Shown: positions 1 through 9,621, counted from the stretch's first letter. The stretch: DNA of 64,000 bases from Thaumasiovibrio subtropicus (GCF_019703835.1 NZ_AP023054.1:3557686-3621685), one strand, 5' to 3'. The notes: generated by a model from the letters alone, not told the origin. Numbers and translations: made by a program.

Positions 1-1097
1 TCGACGCTGAGCGCCTCCCGGCAGAATTCGCCGCACATGCGGGTGAAGGGGTAACAGTAAAATCCCCAGCAAATTTAAAAGCCGATTTAGCAGCGCTGCA
101 AGGCCAAAAGGTGCTTGTTGATCCTGCAACAGCGAATGCTTGGACAAAAATCACCTTAGTCGATGCGGGCGCGACCGTAATTGAAAGCGCTGACCCATGC
201 CTACTGGCAAAAGCGGCGAAAAACAGCACTGAAATTGCCGGCATGAAAGCCAGTCATATCCGAGATGGCGCGGCTGTCTCTCGATTCCTAGCATGGTTTG
301 ATCGCGTACTTGCCGCTGGTGAGCGCCCGAATGAACATGTGTTGGCAGAAAAGCTTTGGTCTTTCCGCCAAGAAGATAGCACACTGCGCGATATGAGCTT
401 CCACACCATCTCTGCGGCGGGGGGTAATGCGGCGATGTGTCACTACCGTCATAGTGAAGAAAACCCGGGTGAATTGGTAGAAGATAGCCTTTACTTGGTT
501 GACTCTGGTGGTCAGTACCTCGATGGCACTACAGATATTACTCGTACCATCACCGTGGGAAATGCTGGCGAAGAGATCAAGAAAACCTTTACGCTGGTTT
601 TGAAAGGCCACATTAACCTCGCAACTGCGCGCTTCCCTCACGGTACAACAGGGAGCCAACTTGATGCCCTTGCGCGTCAACACCTTTGGGCACATGGCTA
701 CGACTATGATCATGGCACTGGCCATGGTGTCGGTCACTTCCTCAATGTCCATGAAGGTCCAGCACGTATCGCTAAGCCTGCAAACCCTATCGCATTACTG
801 CCGGGTATGGTGCTATCAAATGAGCCAGGATACTACCGCGCCGATGCCTTCGGTATTCGCATTGAGAATTTGGAACTCGTGGTTGAAGTAGAGACCGCAG
901 GGGATATGTCCGTACTAGGGTTTGAATCGCTAACCCGTGCGCCTATCGATAAGCGCCTTATTGATCCTAGCCTACTGACCGACGCAGAAATTGCGTGGTT
1001 AAATGACTATCACCAAAAAGTGTGGAATGAAATCTCTCCGCTACTCGACGGTGAAGATAAAGCATGGCTCGAACAGGCAACCTCACCACTCGTGTAA
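1..1097 (+). CDS. Xaa-Pro aminopeptidase (M24B, aminopeptidase P family), 5'-truncated by window
   Basis: Only the C-terminal part is present. The frame is open from base 3 to the TAA at 1097 (about 364 residues), and family members of this type are near 600 aa. The visible portion is a pita-bread metallopeptidase domain that removes an N-terminal residue preceding proline, using two metal ions. The expected ligands are in order: Asp in LVDSGGQYLDGTTDITRT (two Asp), His in GTGHGVGHF, Glu in LSNEPGYY and Glu in IRIENLELV. All five are intact, so the enzyme is probably active. Internal GTG/ATG codons are not starts, because homology-like sequence continues upstream of them to the window edge. 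A strong hairpin follows the stop. No signal peptide can be judged. Confidence 0.93.
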   Translation, partial: DAERLPAEFAAHAGEGVTVKSPANLKADLAALQGQKVLVDPATANAWTKITLVDAGATVIESADPCLLAKAAKNSTEIAGMKASHIRDGAAVSRFLAWFDRVLAAGERPNEHVLAEKLWSFRQEDSTLRDMSFHTISAAGGNAAMCHYRHSEENPGELVEDSLYLVDSGGQYLDGTTDITRTITVGNAGEEIKKTFTLVLKGHINLATARFPHGTTGSQLDALARQHLWAHGYDYDHGTGHGVGHFLNVHEGPARIAKPANPIALLPGMVLSNEPGYYRADAFGIRIENLELVVEVETAGDMSVLGFESLTRAPIDKRLIDPSLLTDAEIAWLNDYHQKVWNEISPLLDGEDKAWLEQATSPLV

Positions 1098-1106
1098 TCA
1101 AACAAA

Positions 1107-1130
1107 GCCGGGCTATTGCCCGGCGTTGTT
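1107..1130 (+). terminator. Terminator after aminopeptidase gene
   Basis: A perfect 7-bp stem GCCGGGC/GCCCGGC with loop TATT is followed by GTTGTTTT. It sits ten bases after the aminopeptidase stop and overlaps the stop codon of the convergent gene at 1113. Confidence 0.75.
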
Positions 1131-1766
1131 TTGCGTATGCCCACTAGAATTCATCGAATCATCTGCGGCTTGTCGTAAGATTGCATTGACAGCAGCTTCA
1201 AATCTATCTTTTTCTGCACCATCACAACCGTAAATCTTGACGACTTTTCCTCGAACGATATGGATTGTTTGGCAACTACCTTCTAAAGTGTTCTGAAAAA
1301 AATACTGAACTAGCCCCTCTCTATTTCGCGTTACCCGCAAACGAATATCACTTGGCTCCATACGTGGATAATAATCGTAATCATCAATAAAACCATCAGG
1401 ATCATCCGTGAGTTTCCAGTCTTTATGACTCAATGCCGACTCTTGGTAATAAACTCGCCAAACATGCTGAAAGTCATTTTGCTTAGCTAAAGCTAGTTCA
1501 TATTGATGGACTTCACGAAACAGCTCTAGAACACTCTGAGGTGGTGACGTAACCACATACCTCAAAGAAATTCGATAGCCACCCCCACTATACACAAGCG
1601 CATCTTCACCACGTATCAACAAGGCACCTTCAGAAGGCTCAATATGCGTAGCGATAGGAACAGGGTGAATGGCAAACGTATTAGGCTCTTTTCGATAAAC
1701 ACCAAGTAAGAGAGTAAAGACAACCAATAACATGATTACCTGCACTTCTCGACGCCGTAAGTTCAT
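1113..1766 (-). CDS. Conserved-looking hypothetical protein, N-terminally membrane-anchored
   Basis: I do not recognise this 217-residue protein. A basic start (NLRRREVQ) is followed by one hydrophobic stretch, VIMLLVVFTLLLGVY, at about residues 9-23. This predicts a single inner-membrane anchor (or uncleaved signal) with a soluble periplasmic remainder rich in charged residues. Three cysteines lie in the anchorless part, including SCQTIH and YGCDG. The start chosen is ATG at 1766; its first base is the last base of the rep stop (TGATG overlap), so translation is likely coupled to rep. A GTG one codon earlier is possible. The gene ends in the same hairpin that terminates the convergent aminopeptidase gene. 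No enzymatic motif is visible. Confidence 0.75.
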   Translation of the reverse strand: MNLRRREVQVIMLLVVFTLLLGVYRKEPNTFAIHPVPIATHIEPSEGALLIRGEDALVYSGGGYRISLRYVVTSPPQSVLELFREVHQYELALAKQNDFQHVWRVYYQESALSHKDWKLTDDPDGFIDDYDYYPRMEPSDIRLRVTRNREGLVQYFFQNTLEGSCQTIHIVRGKVVKIYGCDGAEKDRFEAAVNAILRQAADDSMNSSGHTQNNAGQ

Positions 1767-3784
1767 CACTTTTTAAACAGACTCGCGCGCAGGTTAGCAA
1801 TCGTATTCTGTCCTTTCTGCATCCGCTCTTCCGCTGTCACTTTCGGCTTATCGCGCTCATACTGGAGATCATCTTGCGGGAGTTCATCTAAGAATCGGCT
1901 AGGCTCTGGCTTGATCAGCTCGCCAAATTGACGCCGTTCTTTACACAGCGTGAAGGTCAACTCGCGTTGCGCTCGCGTAATACCCACATACGCAAGGCGA
2001 CGCTCTTCTTCAACGTTGTCTTCATCAATGCTGACTTGGTGAGGCAAAATTCCTTCTTCCATGCCGATCAGATAAACATAGGGGAACTCTAAACCTTTCG
2101 ATGCGTGCAGAGTCATCAACTGCACCTGATCAGCGTCATCATCCTCTTCACCTCGCTCCATCATGTCGCGAAGCGTTAAACGCTGCACAACCTCTTTCAA
2201 GGTTTTCTCTTCTTGGTCGTAATTGTCACCTTCTAAATCGGCAACAATCCAACTATAGAGATCAGAGACATTTTTCATCCGCATCTCTGCGGCTTTTGGA
2301 CTCGCTGAAGTTTCGTACAACCAATCTTCGTAGTTGATATCTCGTACCAAGGCACGCACAGCGGCAACCGTATCACCGCGTTCCGCGTTGTCAGCTAAAC
2401 GCACCACCCATTCGGTGAATTTTCGTAGTGATTCGAGCCCGCGCCCTTTGAGATGATGCTCTAACCCCAGCTCAAAACTTGCCTCAAATAGGCTCTTACC
2501 TCGCATATTTGCGTAGGTGCCTAATTTTTCTAGGGTAGCAGGACCAATTTCACGGCGTGGTGTATTGACGATACGTAAAAACGCGTTGTCATCATCATGG
2601 TTAGTCAATAAGCGTAAGTACGCCATGATGTCTTTAATCTCTGCACGCGAGAAAAAGGACGTTCCCCCAGAGATCTTATAGGGCACGCGGTTTTGCATCA
2701 TGGATTTTTCGATCAAGCGTGACTGGTGGTTACCACGATAAAGAACGGCATAGTCTTTGTAATCATGGTTATTCATGAAACGATGGGCAATCAGCTCGCC
2801 GACCACACGCTCTGCTTCATGCTCTTCATTATTGGCTTTGAGCACTTTCAGGGGTTCGCCTTCACCCAGTTCTGAAAAGAGTCGCTTCTCGAAGAGGTGG
2901 GGGTTGTTCGCAATCAAGATATTCGCGCTTTTTAGAATGCGCTTTGTCGAGCGATAGTTTTGCTCTAGCTTAATCACCTTTAGCGCAGGAAAATCTTTTT
3001 GCAATAAGCCAAGATTCTCAGGTTGGGCTCCGCGCCAGCTATAAATCGACTGGTCATCATCCCCAACCACAGTAAAGCGGGCACGCTCGCCAACCAATAG
3101 CTTGACTAACAAGTACTGGCTGGTGTTGGTATCTTGATACTCATCGACCAATAAGTAACGAATGCGATTTTGCCACCGCTCCTTCACTTCGGGATGCAAC
3201 TGCATTAACAACACTGGCATCAATATCAGATCATCAAAATCGAGGGCGTTATAGGCCTTCATCTGCTTTTGATACATGTCATAACAAAAAGCAAAGAGTT
3301 GCTCTTTCTCGCCTTGCGCATGCACTTTTGCCTGTTCTGGAAGCAGCATGGCATTTTTCCAATTGGAGATAGTGTGCACAAGTTGGCTAAGCAGATCTTT
3401 GTCATTATCGAGCTGCTTTTCCGTTAGCTCTTTAAGGAGGGCCATTTGGTCTTGGTCATCAAACAACGAAAAGTTACTTTTCAAGCCAAGTAACTTATAT
3501 TCTCGCTTGATGATATCCAACCCCAAGGTATGAAACGTCGACACCATTAGCCCTTTGGACTCTTTCTTTCCTAAGGTTTGCCCGACGCGCTCTTTCATCT
3601 CACGCGCCGCTTTGTTGGTAAAGGTGACCGCGGCAATATTGCGGGGTTTATACCCGCATTGCTGAACCAAGTAAGCAATTTTATTGGTGATAACACGTGT
3701 TTTGCCTGAACCAGCACCTGCTAAGACAAGGCAAGGGCCCGAGACAAATTTCACCGCTTCATCTTGGCTAGGGTTAAGTTTCAT
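1766..3784 (-). CDS. rep: ATP-dependent DNA helicase Rep
   Basis: Rep is a superfamily 1A 3'-5' DNA helicase that helps replication forks pass protein roadblocks and restart. The 672-aa length matches the usual 673. Motifs appear in order: Walker A AGAGSGKT at residues 22-29, motif [11 protein letters not shown] near 212-220, motif [18 protein letters not shown] near 240-253, motif [13 protein letters not shown] near 555, and motif [14 protein letters not shown] near 595. The C-terminus ends in basic residues (ASLFKK). The related UvrD is longer (about 720 aa), and the spacing and C-terminus here fit Rep better. ATG at 3784 is a clean start. A membrane-anchored unknown protein follows with a one-base overlap. 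Confidence 0.96.
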   Translation of the reverse strand: MKLNPSQDEAVKFVSGPCLVLAGAGSGKTRVITNKIAYLVQQCGYKPRNIAAVTFTNKAAREMKERVGQTLGKKESKGLMVSTFHTLGLDIIKREYKLLGLKSNFSLFDDQDQMALLKELTEKQLDNDKDLLSQLVHTISNWKNAMLLPEQAKVHAQGEKEQLFAFCYDMYQKQMKAYNALDFDDLILMPVLLMQLHPEVKERWQNRIRYLLVDEYQDTNTSQYLLVKLLVGERARFTVVGDDDQSIYSWRGAQPENLGLLQKDFPALKVIKLEQNYRSTKRILKSANILIANNPHLFEKRLFSELGEGEPLKVLKANNEEHEAERVVGELIAHRFMNNHDYKDYAVLYRGNHQSRLIEKSMMQNRVPYKISGGTSFFSRAEIKDIMAYLRLLTNHDDDNAFLRIVNTPRREIGPATLEKLGTYANMRGKSLFEASFELGLEHHLKGRGLESLRKFTEWVVRLADNAERGDTVAAVRALVRDINYEDWLYETSASPKAAEMRMKNVSDLYSWIVADLEGDNYDQEEKTLKEVVQRLTLRDMMERGEEDDDADQVQLMTLHASKGLEFPYVYLIGMEEGILPHQVSIDEDNVEEERRLAYVGITRAQRELTFTLCKERRQFGELIKPEPSRFLDELPQDDLQYERDKPKVTAEERMQKGQNTIANLRASLFKK

Positions 3785-4042
3785 TGCGCTATCACCTTTC
3801 TATCAATTCGGTCTGCATTGTAGTGACCTGAGCGATAAAGTCTACGCTGATCACCAAGGGATGTCTCAGTTCAAAGTCTTACCCTGAACCTAGACCACAA
3901 TGCGATACGTAAGCAAAGCAAGGTAACGATTCCCAACATCACCTAGCGAACATCGCGCTTTTTTAGAATAAATGATCAACGCCTCACGACATCAATCGAG
4001 GCTTTGCTTACAATATGGCAAGAATGATTAAGGAGTGACGAC

Positions 4043-4309
4043 ATGATCGACCCGAAAAAATTAGAACAGCTTGCAAAACAGATTCAAGATGCAATGCCTC
4101 AGCCAGTGAAAGAGCTCGGCAACGATGTTGAGACGAAAGCCAAGCAAGTCATCCAAGCACAGCTGAGCAAGTTGGATGTGGTTAGCCGCGAAGAATTTGA
4201 CGTACAAACCCAAGTGTTGATGCGTACTCGCCAAAAACTGACTGAGCTCGAAGCGAAATTCGCTGAGTTAGAAGCAAAGCTGACAGAAACAGAAGAGAAA
4301 AGCGACTAA
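4043..4309 (+). CDS. ubiK: Ubiquinone biosynthesis accessory factor UbiK
   Basis: This 88-residue protein is almost wholly helical. Its N-terminus [20 protein letters not shown] and its C-terminal coiled coil (heptad-like [15 protein letters not shown]) are characteristic of the UbiK/YqiC (BMFP) family. In E. coli UbiK is a small lipid-binding factor that works with UbiJ in the soluble Ubi complex for aerobic ubiquinone synthesis. The length is normal. A good ribosome site, AAGGAGTGACGAC, precedes the ATG. The gene stands alone between divergent rep and convergent ilvC and ends in a shared bidirectional terminator. Confidence 0.93.
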   Translation: MIDPKKLEQLAKQIQDAMPQPVKELGNDVETKAKQVIQAQLSKLDVVSREEFDVQTQVLMRTRQKLTELEAKFAELEAKLTETEEKSD

Positions 4310-4340
4310 CACGCCTTGCGTTTACAAAGACACGCGGACG

Positions 4341-4374
4341 AAAAAGCCCGGTACTATTAATACCGGGCTTTTTA
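4341..4374. terminator. Bidirectional terminator between ubiK and ilvC
   Basis: The stem AAAAAGCCCGGTA / TACCGGGCTTTTT surrounds a short loop. A-tract and T-tract on the two sides let it serve both convergent genes. Confidence 0.9.
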
Positions 4375-4400
4375 ACAAACCGTGCTTAAGGGTATGAGTT

Positions 4401-5885
4401 TTAACCGCCTACGGCGATATCTTTCATATCTGTCATGTAACCGCGTAGTTCTGTACCAATCCACTCTACAGGATGGTTACGAATCGCCTCGTTGACTTTA
4501 ATTAGCGTGCTGTTATCAACTTGATTGCTCGTCTCACCTAGGCCTTTACCGATAACATCAGTACCGACATCTGACATGAACTTCTCACGGAGAAGCGGTG
4601 TTGCTACATTAGCGAACAAGTAGTTACCGTACTCTGCAGTATCAGAGATAACCACGTTCATCTCATAAAGACGCTTACGAGCAATCGTGTTAGCAATCAA
4701 TGGTAATTCATGCAGAGACTCATAGTATGCTGATTCTTCAATAATGCCAGAGTCCGTCATTGCTTCGAACGCAAGCTCAACACCCGCTTTAACCATCGCA
4801 ACCATCAAGATGCCGTTATCAAAGTACTCTTGCTCAGGGATCTCAACGTCACTCTCAGGGTAGTTTTCAAAGGCCGTTTCACCAGTCTCTTCACGCCATT
4901 TGAATAGGTTGACATCATCATTAGCCCAATCAGCCATCATGGTTGCAGAGAATTCACCTTGAATGATGTCATCCATGTGCTTGTTGTATAGCGGGCGCAT
5001 TAGCTCTTTTAGCTCTTCAGCAAGCTCAAATGCTTTTAGCTTACCTGGGTTAGATAGGCGATCCATCATGTGCGTGATGCCACCGAACTTCAGTGCTTCG
5101 GTGATGGTTTCCCAACCGTATTGCAGAAGCTTACCGGCGTAACCCGCATCAATACCTTCAGCAACCATCTTCTCATAACAAACGATAGAGCCCGCTTGTA
5201 ACATACCACAAAGGATAGTCTGCTCACCCATAAGGTCTGATTTCACTTCAGCAACGAATGAAGACTCTAGAACACCCGCGCGATGGCCACCCGTTGCCGC
5301 TGCCCATGCTTTCGCAATTTCAAAACCTTCGCCTTTTGGATCATTCTCAGGGTGAACGGCGATAAGTGTAGGTACACCAAAGCCACGCTTGTACTCTTCA
5401 CGCACTTCAGTCCCCGGACACTTAGGAGCAACCATAACAACAGTAATATCTTCACGGATCTGTTGGCCAACTTCGACGATATTAAAGCCATGTGAGTAAC
5501 CTAAAGCCGCGCCTTGCTTCATCAAAGGCATCACAGTCTCAACAACATTAGAGTGCTGTTTGTCTGGCGTAAGGTTAACGACTAGGTCTGCTTGAGGGAT
5601 TAGCTCTTCGTAACTACCCACGACAAAGCCATTGTCAGCCGCATTATGGTAAGACTGACGTTTCTCATCGATAGCAGCTTGACGCAATGCATATGAGATA
5701 TCGAGGCCAGAGTCACGCATGTTTAAGCCTTGGTTTAAACCTTGCGCACCACAGCCAACAATGACCACTTTCTTGCCTTTGAGGAAATCCGCTTCGGTCG
5801 CAAACTCGTTACGATCCATAAAACGACATACACCTAGCTGTGCTAATTGTTGACGTAAGTTCAACGTATTAAAGTAATTGGCCAT
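4401..5885 (-). CDS. ilvC: Ketol-acid reductoisomerase (NADP+), class II
   Basis: IlvC isomerises and reduces acetolactate or acetohydroxybutyrate in valine and isoleucine synthesis. At 494 aa it is the long, class II form with a duplicated C-terminal knotted domain, as in E. coli (491 aa). The Rossmann motif GCGAQG is at residues 44-49. The Mg-binding Asp and Glu of the [12 protein letters not shown] segment are present, and the second half repeats the KARI fold. The gene is divergent from its regulator ilvY, with an operator-like palindrome between them. ATG at 5885 has GGAGATATGTGAG upstream. The rest of the pathway is at 43-50 kb (ilvGMEDA). Confidence 0.97.
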   Translation of the reverse strand: MANYFNTLNLRQQLAQLGVCRFMDRNEFATEADFLKGKKVVIVGCGAQGLNQGLNMRDSGLDISYALRQAAIDEKRQSYHNAADNGFVVGSYEELIPQADLVVNLTPDKQHSNVVETVMPLMKQGAALGYSHGFNIVEVGQQIREDITVVMVAPKCPGTEVREEYKRGFGVPTLIAVHPENDPKGEGFEIAKAWAAATGGHRAGVLESSFVAEVKSDLMGEQTILCGMLQAGSIVCYEKMVAEGIDAGYAGKLLQYGWETITEALKFGGITHMMDRLSNPGKLKAFELAEELKELMRPLYNKHMDDIIQGEFSATMMADWANDDVNLFKWREETGETAFENYPESDVEIPEQEYFDNGILMVAMVKAGVELAFEAMTDSGIIEESAYYESLHELPLIANTIARKRLYEMNVVISDTAEYGNYLFANVATPLLREKFMSDVGTDVIGKGLGETSNQVDNSTLIKVNEAIRNHPVEWIGTELRGYMTDMKDIAVGG

Positions 5886-5968
5886 CTCACATATCTCCGT
5901 AAATTATTGTCCGTGTAGGTATTTTCACCCGATAACCAGAGTCTAATGCAGGTCTTTCGTTGCTTAAA

Positions 5969-5996
5969 GTGATATATTAACAACAACATCTTGCAA
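5969..5996 (-). promoter_or_regulatory. Candidate ilvC promoter
   Basis: Reading leftward, TTGCAA (5996-5991) and TATCAC (5974-5969) are separated by 16 bases. The -35 element overlaps the IlvY operator-like palindrome, which fits activation by a LysR-type protein. This is inference from spacing only. Confidence 0.45.
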
Positions 5997-6005
5997 TAAA
6001 TGCAA
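5991..6005. promoter_or_regulatory. Candidate IlvY operator in the ilvC-ilvY intergenic region
   Basis: TTGCAATAAATGCAA is a perfect 5-bp inverted repeat around a 5-bp centre and has the T-N11-A form typical of LysR-family sites. It lies between the divergent genes and overlaps the upstream ATG at 6000, arguing that ilvY translation begins downstream at 6024. Confidence 0.65.
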
Positions 6006-6023
6006 CATAGGCCGAACAGGACG

Positions 6024-6896
6024 ATGAATCTAAAAAACCTACAACTCTTTGTCCACCTTTGCGATTCAAAGAGCTTCAACCAAACCGCGCAGCAAAATCA
6101 TGTCAGTCCTTCGACTTTAAGTCGCATTATTCAACGCTTAGAAGGTGATGTGGGCCAAACACTGTTTATTCGTGACAATCGCAGTGTCGAACTCACGATG
6201 GTCGCTAAGAAGATGTATCCATTAGCAGTGAACATGCTCTCTGAGTGGCAGCACCTCAGGCAGATAACACAGGATGATGATACTTTGTTGCAAGGTGAAA
6301 TACGTATGTTCTGTTCAGTGACCGCAAGCTACAGTCACCTACCTACCGTATTAAATCAGTTCAGACTCAATTACCCGCAGATAGAAATAAAACTCACCAC
6401 AGGCGATCCTGCAGGCGCGATAGATCGGGTGCTCAATGATGAAGTAGATATTGCGATTGCTGCACAGCCAGATCAAATCCCAAGTAAACTGGCATTTAAT
6501 ACAATAGGTGATGTAACTATGTCGGTCATTGCACCTACCCTCTCGACTCAATTTAGCAAACAGCTGCAGCAACCCGCTGCGAGCTGGCGAGACGTGCCCT
6601 TTATTGTTGCAGATTCAGGTACAGCTCGTGACAGAGCGGAACAATGGTTTAAGCAACAGAAGCTTAAACCCGCTATTTATGCGCAAGTTGAAGGCCATGA
6701 AGCGATAGTAAGTATGGTCGCATTGGGGTGCGGTATTGGAATAGCACCTGATGTCGTCATCGACAACAGCCCAGTGAAAGATAAAGTTGAACGACTCAAA
6801 GTTGCGTCGGTTTCACCAATGAAACTAGGGCTCTGCTGCCTTAAGAAGCGCGCAGCAGAGCCGCTGCTACAAGCCATGCTGGCTCTTGTTAGTTAA
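6024..6896 (+). CDS. ilvY: LysR-type transcriptional activator IlvY
   Basis: IlvY activates the divergent ilvC when acetolactate or acetohydroxybutyrate accumulates. The 290-residue protein has a winged helix-turn-helix at about residues 1-60 (MNLKNLQLF, then SFNQTAQQNHVSPSTLSRII) followed by a periplasmic-binding-like effector domain. The identification as IlvY rests on position beside ilvC and the family-typical MNLKNLQLF start. I chose ATG 6024, which has an AGGA four bases upstream. An in-frame ATG at 6000 lies inside the putative operator and would add eight residues without family resemblance. The stop directly abuts the stop of the convergent lipoprotein gene, with no terminator visible between them. 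Confidence 0.92.
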   Translation: MNLKNLQLFVHLCDSKSFNQTAQQNHVSPSTLSRIIQRLEGDVGQTLFIRDNRSVELTMVAKKMYPLAVNMLSEWQHLRQITQDDDTLLQGEIRMFCSVTASYSHLPTVLNQFRLNYPQIEIKLTTGDPAGAIDRVLNDEVDIAIAAQPDQIPSKLAFNTIGDVTMSVIAPTLSTQFSKQLQQPAASWRDVPFIVADSGTARDRAEQWFKQQKLKPAIYAQVEGHEAIVSMVALGCGIGIAPDVVIDNSPVKDKVERLKVASVSPMKLGLCCLKKRAAEPLLQAMLALVS

Positions 6897-8156
6897 CTAC
6901 CGCGCTGTCGCAGCTCGCTCAACCGGAATGTTAAGCAAACCATCTGCAACAGAGCTTGGTGATGCAACCATAAATCCTAGATTTTGAGGACGGTGAAGTT
7001 CGTGGGCACCATCCAATACTGTTAAATCAATGATTGCATTAGGAATGCCTGCTCGGTACAAACGAGAAGCTAAATGGCTACTGTCTACCTGAAAAGTGAA
7101 TTTTTCGCTCTCCCATCGCCACGACTCCGGTATTGGTGGTGCGTTCCATCCATGTGAATTTAGCACCCATAGGGCATATGACGAGATCTCTGGCTCCAAT
7201 TTCAAATAAGCACTAAACATGGAGCCGTGCATCTTAGTAGCATGGATATTATGCCCCCATACTGCCATTTGGGTATCACCGAGTCCAAACCATTCGTCAC
7301 GCAACCAGCGCAAGTTATCGGCCGATTGTGCATCAGCATAATGGTAAGCCTCATTATTGAAATTAGTAACAGCATGCGCTTGCATACTCCTCACCTGCTG
7401 AAGCCAGTAGCTCGCATACGATCGAAAGTCTCTTGGGTTTTCGGGATCATAAGGCGGGACCACCTCCAATGCTTTTTGCTTTACTAAACGCGGTTCAACA
7501 GCTTGCAAAGCGGCTAACAGACGATTATGCAGAGCAAGAGTGTAGTCTACCCCCGTGTACCAGGGGCAGGCCATGATTGGAGCTATCTCCTTTACTTCCC
7601 GCAACTCATCCGCTTTGAGGCCATTATCGAGCAGGTACGTTTCCAATTCCTCATACATAACGCTACAGCCTGGATCGCTGCTTATCCGTGATTCATAGCC
7701 AACCAAGATTAGCGGATGCGAGGACTGATCGACACTATTAACATATTCAAATAGATAACCAACCTCATTACTATGCCTTAACATAAAGTGAAAATTGGCG
7801 TCAGGCCCGACGACGCCATCCTGAAGCGCTTGCTTCCCGGTAAGATAGTTTTGCCAGGCGACCAATCCATCATAAAGCCCTGACTCCATCGCGATAAAAC
7901 CAAGCTCTCCCTGATCATGCATCGCCTTTAAAAGTCGGCTCTTGGTTTCAAAGGTAGCTCCACCTTGATGTGAAGCCTCCCCCAAACCAATAAGCTGATA
8001 CTTGCTTAATAATTCTACAATGGGTTGCAAGTCACTCGCTGGTACATCAAAACGATCTGATATTGGATAGTAATCAAAAGGGTCCAGTGACTCTTCTGAT
8101 GAGTTACACCCCATTAATAATAAAACGCATAATAAGAGATAGCCAAGCCTAGTCAT
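6897..8156 (-). CDS. Erythromycin esterase-family lipoprotein
   Basis: This 419-aa protein begins with a lipoprotein signal (GYLLLCVLLLMGC, lipidated Cys17; Asn at +2 suggests outer-membrane targeting). The body has the conserved features of the erythromycin esterase superfamily (EreA/EreB, succinoglycan-biosynthesis homologues): LIGLGEASHQGG near residues 55-66 with the candidate catalytic His63, AMESG with Glu91, and a second His pair in VWGHNIHATKM near residue 300. Known Ere enzymes are cytoplasmic and open macrolide lactones. A lipid-anchored homologue on the core chromosome more likely acts on another ester or lactone outside the cytoplasm; that is inference. It has no operon partner. 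Confidence 0.85.
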   Translation of the reverse strand: MTRLGYLLLCVLLLMGCNSSEESLDPFDYYPISDRFDVPASDLQPIVELLSKYQLIGLGEASHQGGATFETKSRLLKAMHDQGELGFIAMESGLYDGLVAWQNYLTGKQALQDGVVGPDANFHFMLRHSNEVGYLFEYVNSVDQSSHPLILVGYESRISSDPGCSVMYEELETYLLDNGLKADELREVKEIAPIMACPWYTGVDYTLALHNRLLAALQAVEPRLVKQKALEVVPPYDPENPRDFRSYASYWLQQVRSMQAHAVTNFNNEAYHYADAQSADNLRWLRDEWFGLGDTQMAVWGHNIHATKMHGSMFSAYLKLEPEISSYALWVLNSHGWNAPPIPESWRWESEKFTFQVDSSHLASRLYRAGIPNAIIDLTVLDGAHELHRPQNLGFMVASPSSVADGLLNIPVERAATAR

Positions 8157-8440
8157 TGCTCATCCTTAAACAGTGAAATCCCAGAATATTAGACACAATA
8201 AACAACTGATTGCATATCCATATTTGATGAGCACTCGATCAACGGTGCGGAATTATCGAGGCGAACGTTAGTCATTACATTTATAAATAGATCCACGATT
8301 GCTTTTGTAACCGAAGATATTTGATAAAAGGTAAAATAGATAAACGAGTTTCAGTGAAGAGGCGAAGTTTCTGGCTTCGTAAATACAAATGGAAGATAGC
8401 AAAAACGATCTTTCGGTGGAGACGTCTGATCTTAGGCTTA
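8157..8440. other. Intergenic stretch without a recognisable gene
   Basis: This AT-rich region separates the lipoprotein gene start from the left IS end. It presumably contains the lipoprotein promoter. An open frame that begins at 8321 runs into the insertion sequence and looks like a chance ORF. Confidence 0.5.
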
Positions 8441-8455
8441 TACCAATCTGGAAAA

Positions 8456-9489
8456 TTAACTGGTCAGTTTAATCCAGTCTCTGGTGCACATTTTGGTCAC
8501 TCTATCTGCACGCTTCAAGAATCGATTCCATGCAGTGCATACTTTCGACACAATATCTTCGTAGTCGGTAAAACTCTGATTGGCAAGATAGTGTTGTCTG
8601 AGCCAACTCCACACTTGTTCTATAGGATTTAGCTCTGGTGAATATGGCGGGAGCTTGATGATACTGACATTACTGAACTGTTCTGCAATGTCATTTGTAT
8701 GCCAGCCAGCGCCATCCATAATGATCACTGCGTGACGACCTTTTTCGGTCACCGCGGAGATCTGCTTAAGGTGCTCAACCATAATGTCCTTGTTAACCCA
8801 AGGAACGACCAGCGCCTCGCCAATACCTCTAGCGGGACATACTGAGCCAAACAAATACGCATATTCAAACTGCTGCTGTTTAACTGCTCTTGGTCTTGAT
8901 CCCCGTTTAGCCCAAAGTCGAGTTGTCGTGTTTTGCTGACCAAATCTTGCTTCATCTTGAAACCAGACATCGACGTTATCAAGCCCCATGTGACCGGGGA
9001 TCTTAAGGATCGTTTCAATTTTGAATTTTTTTAAAATCGTCTTGGGTTTGCTGGGATTGACGAGGGTGCTTGGAGCGTGATGTTATCCAAGAGAAGCCCA
9101 TGTGACTAAGCAAATAGTAGATAGAGTCTGGGTGGTAGTGTTTACCAAACTCTTTCACGATATAAGCATGAATATCAGTACCTGTTAACCTCCCCAGATG
9201 AATCTTCGGCACGTGCCTTTATAAACAGGCTTAGCTGTTCACGTTGCTGAGTATTGAGGAATGCTGGGCGACCCGTTCTTGGTTTCTCTTGCAGCCCTTC
9301 AAGCCCTTCTTCAAGGAATGTTTGTACCCACTTATTCACACTCGTTCTGCTTACCTTAAGGAACTTAGCAATTTGGGTTCGAGAGTGACCATCTTTAAAG
9401 TGTGCCAATGCGAGCAATCGCATCTTCATCTGAATAGATTTTTGTTGGCTAGCAAGCTTTTTGAAATTAATGGTATCGAGGCTGTCCAT
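8456..9489 (-). pseudogene. IS630-family transposase, two frameshifts
   Basis: Three overlapping frames together make one transposase. The N-terminal part (from ATG 9489 to about 9190) has the helix-turn-helix HSRTQIAKFLKVSRTSVNKW. The middle (about 9190 to 9020) carries the linker winged helix YIVKEFGKHYHPDSIYYLL. The C-terminal part (about 9020 to 8456) holds the DDE nuclease with VWFQDEARFG, VIIMDGAGWH and LPPYSPELNPIEQVW, so all three acidic residues are intact. Both junctions need one base skipped, at GGGG (about 9193-9190) and at a run of seven A (about 9035-9029). Some IS630 relatives use frameshifting, but two shifts in the same direction suggest decay or homopolymer sequencing errors. 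Confidence 0.85.
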
Positions 9490-9510
9490 AGCGTCTTTTT
9501 CATGAAGAAG

Positions 9511-9590
9511 TAACAGCCTCAATTAGATCATATTTTTACTTAGAATGGTATAACAGCCTCAATTAGATCATATTTTTACTTAGAATGGTA
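9511..9590. repeat. Perfect 40-bp tandem duplication of the IS right end
   Basis: Bases 9511-9550 and 9551-9590 are identical. Each copy starts TAACAGCCTC and ends TAGAATGGTA, the terminal inverted repeat. No third copy or spacer is present. Confidence 0.95.
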
Positions 9591-9621
9591 TTAATATAAG
9601 TTTCGGAAGGGACTAGAACTG

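Larger units (their letters stand above)
8441..9590 (-). mobile_element. IS630-family insertion sequence, about 1.15 kb
   Basis: The element carries one broken IS630 transposase. Its ends share a short imperfect inverted repeat: TACCAATCT at 8441 and, read leftward from 9590, TACCATTCT (8 of 9 match). IS630 elements insert at TA, and the ends here both include TA, so the exact boundary could shift by two bases. The right end exists twice: 9511-9550 and 9551-9590 are identical. The original right boundary could therefore be 9550. The element lies between the lipoprotein gene and the end of an rRNA operon and interrupts no recognisable gene. Confidence 0.82.

Noticed and set aside
288..752. 154-codon antisense ORF inside the aminopeptidase gene
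   Set aside because: It is the shadow of a conserved gene and has no ribosome site or family features.
8321..8632. 103-codon + strand ORF across the left IS boundary
   Set aside because: It spans the IS end and runs antisense to the transposase, so it is a chance frame.
9511..9590. Possible CRISPR-like repeat
   Set aside because: There are only two copies, with no spacer, and they are the IS terminus.
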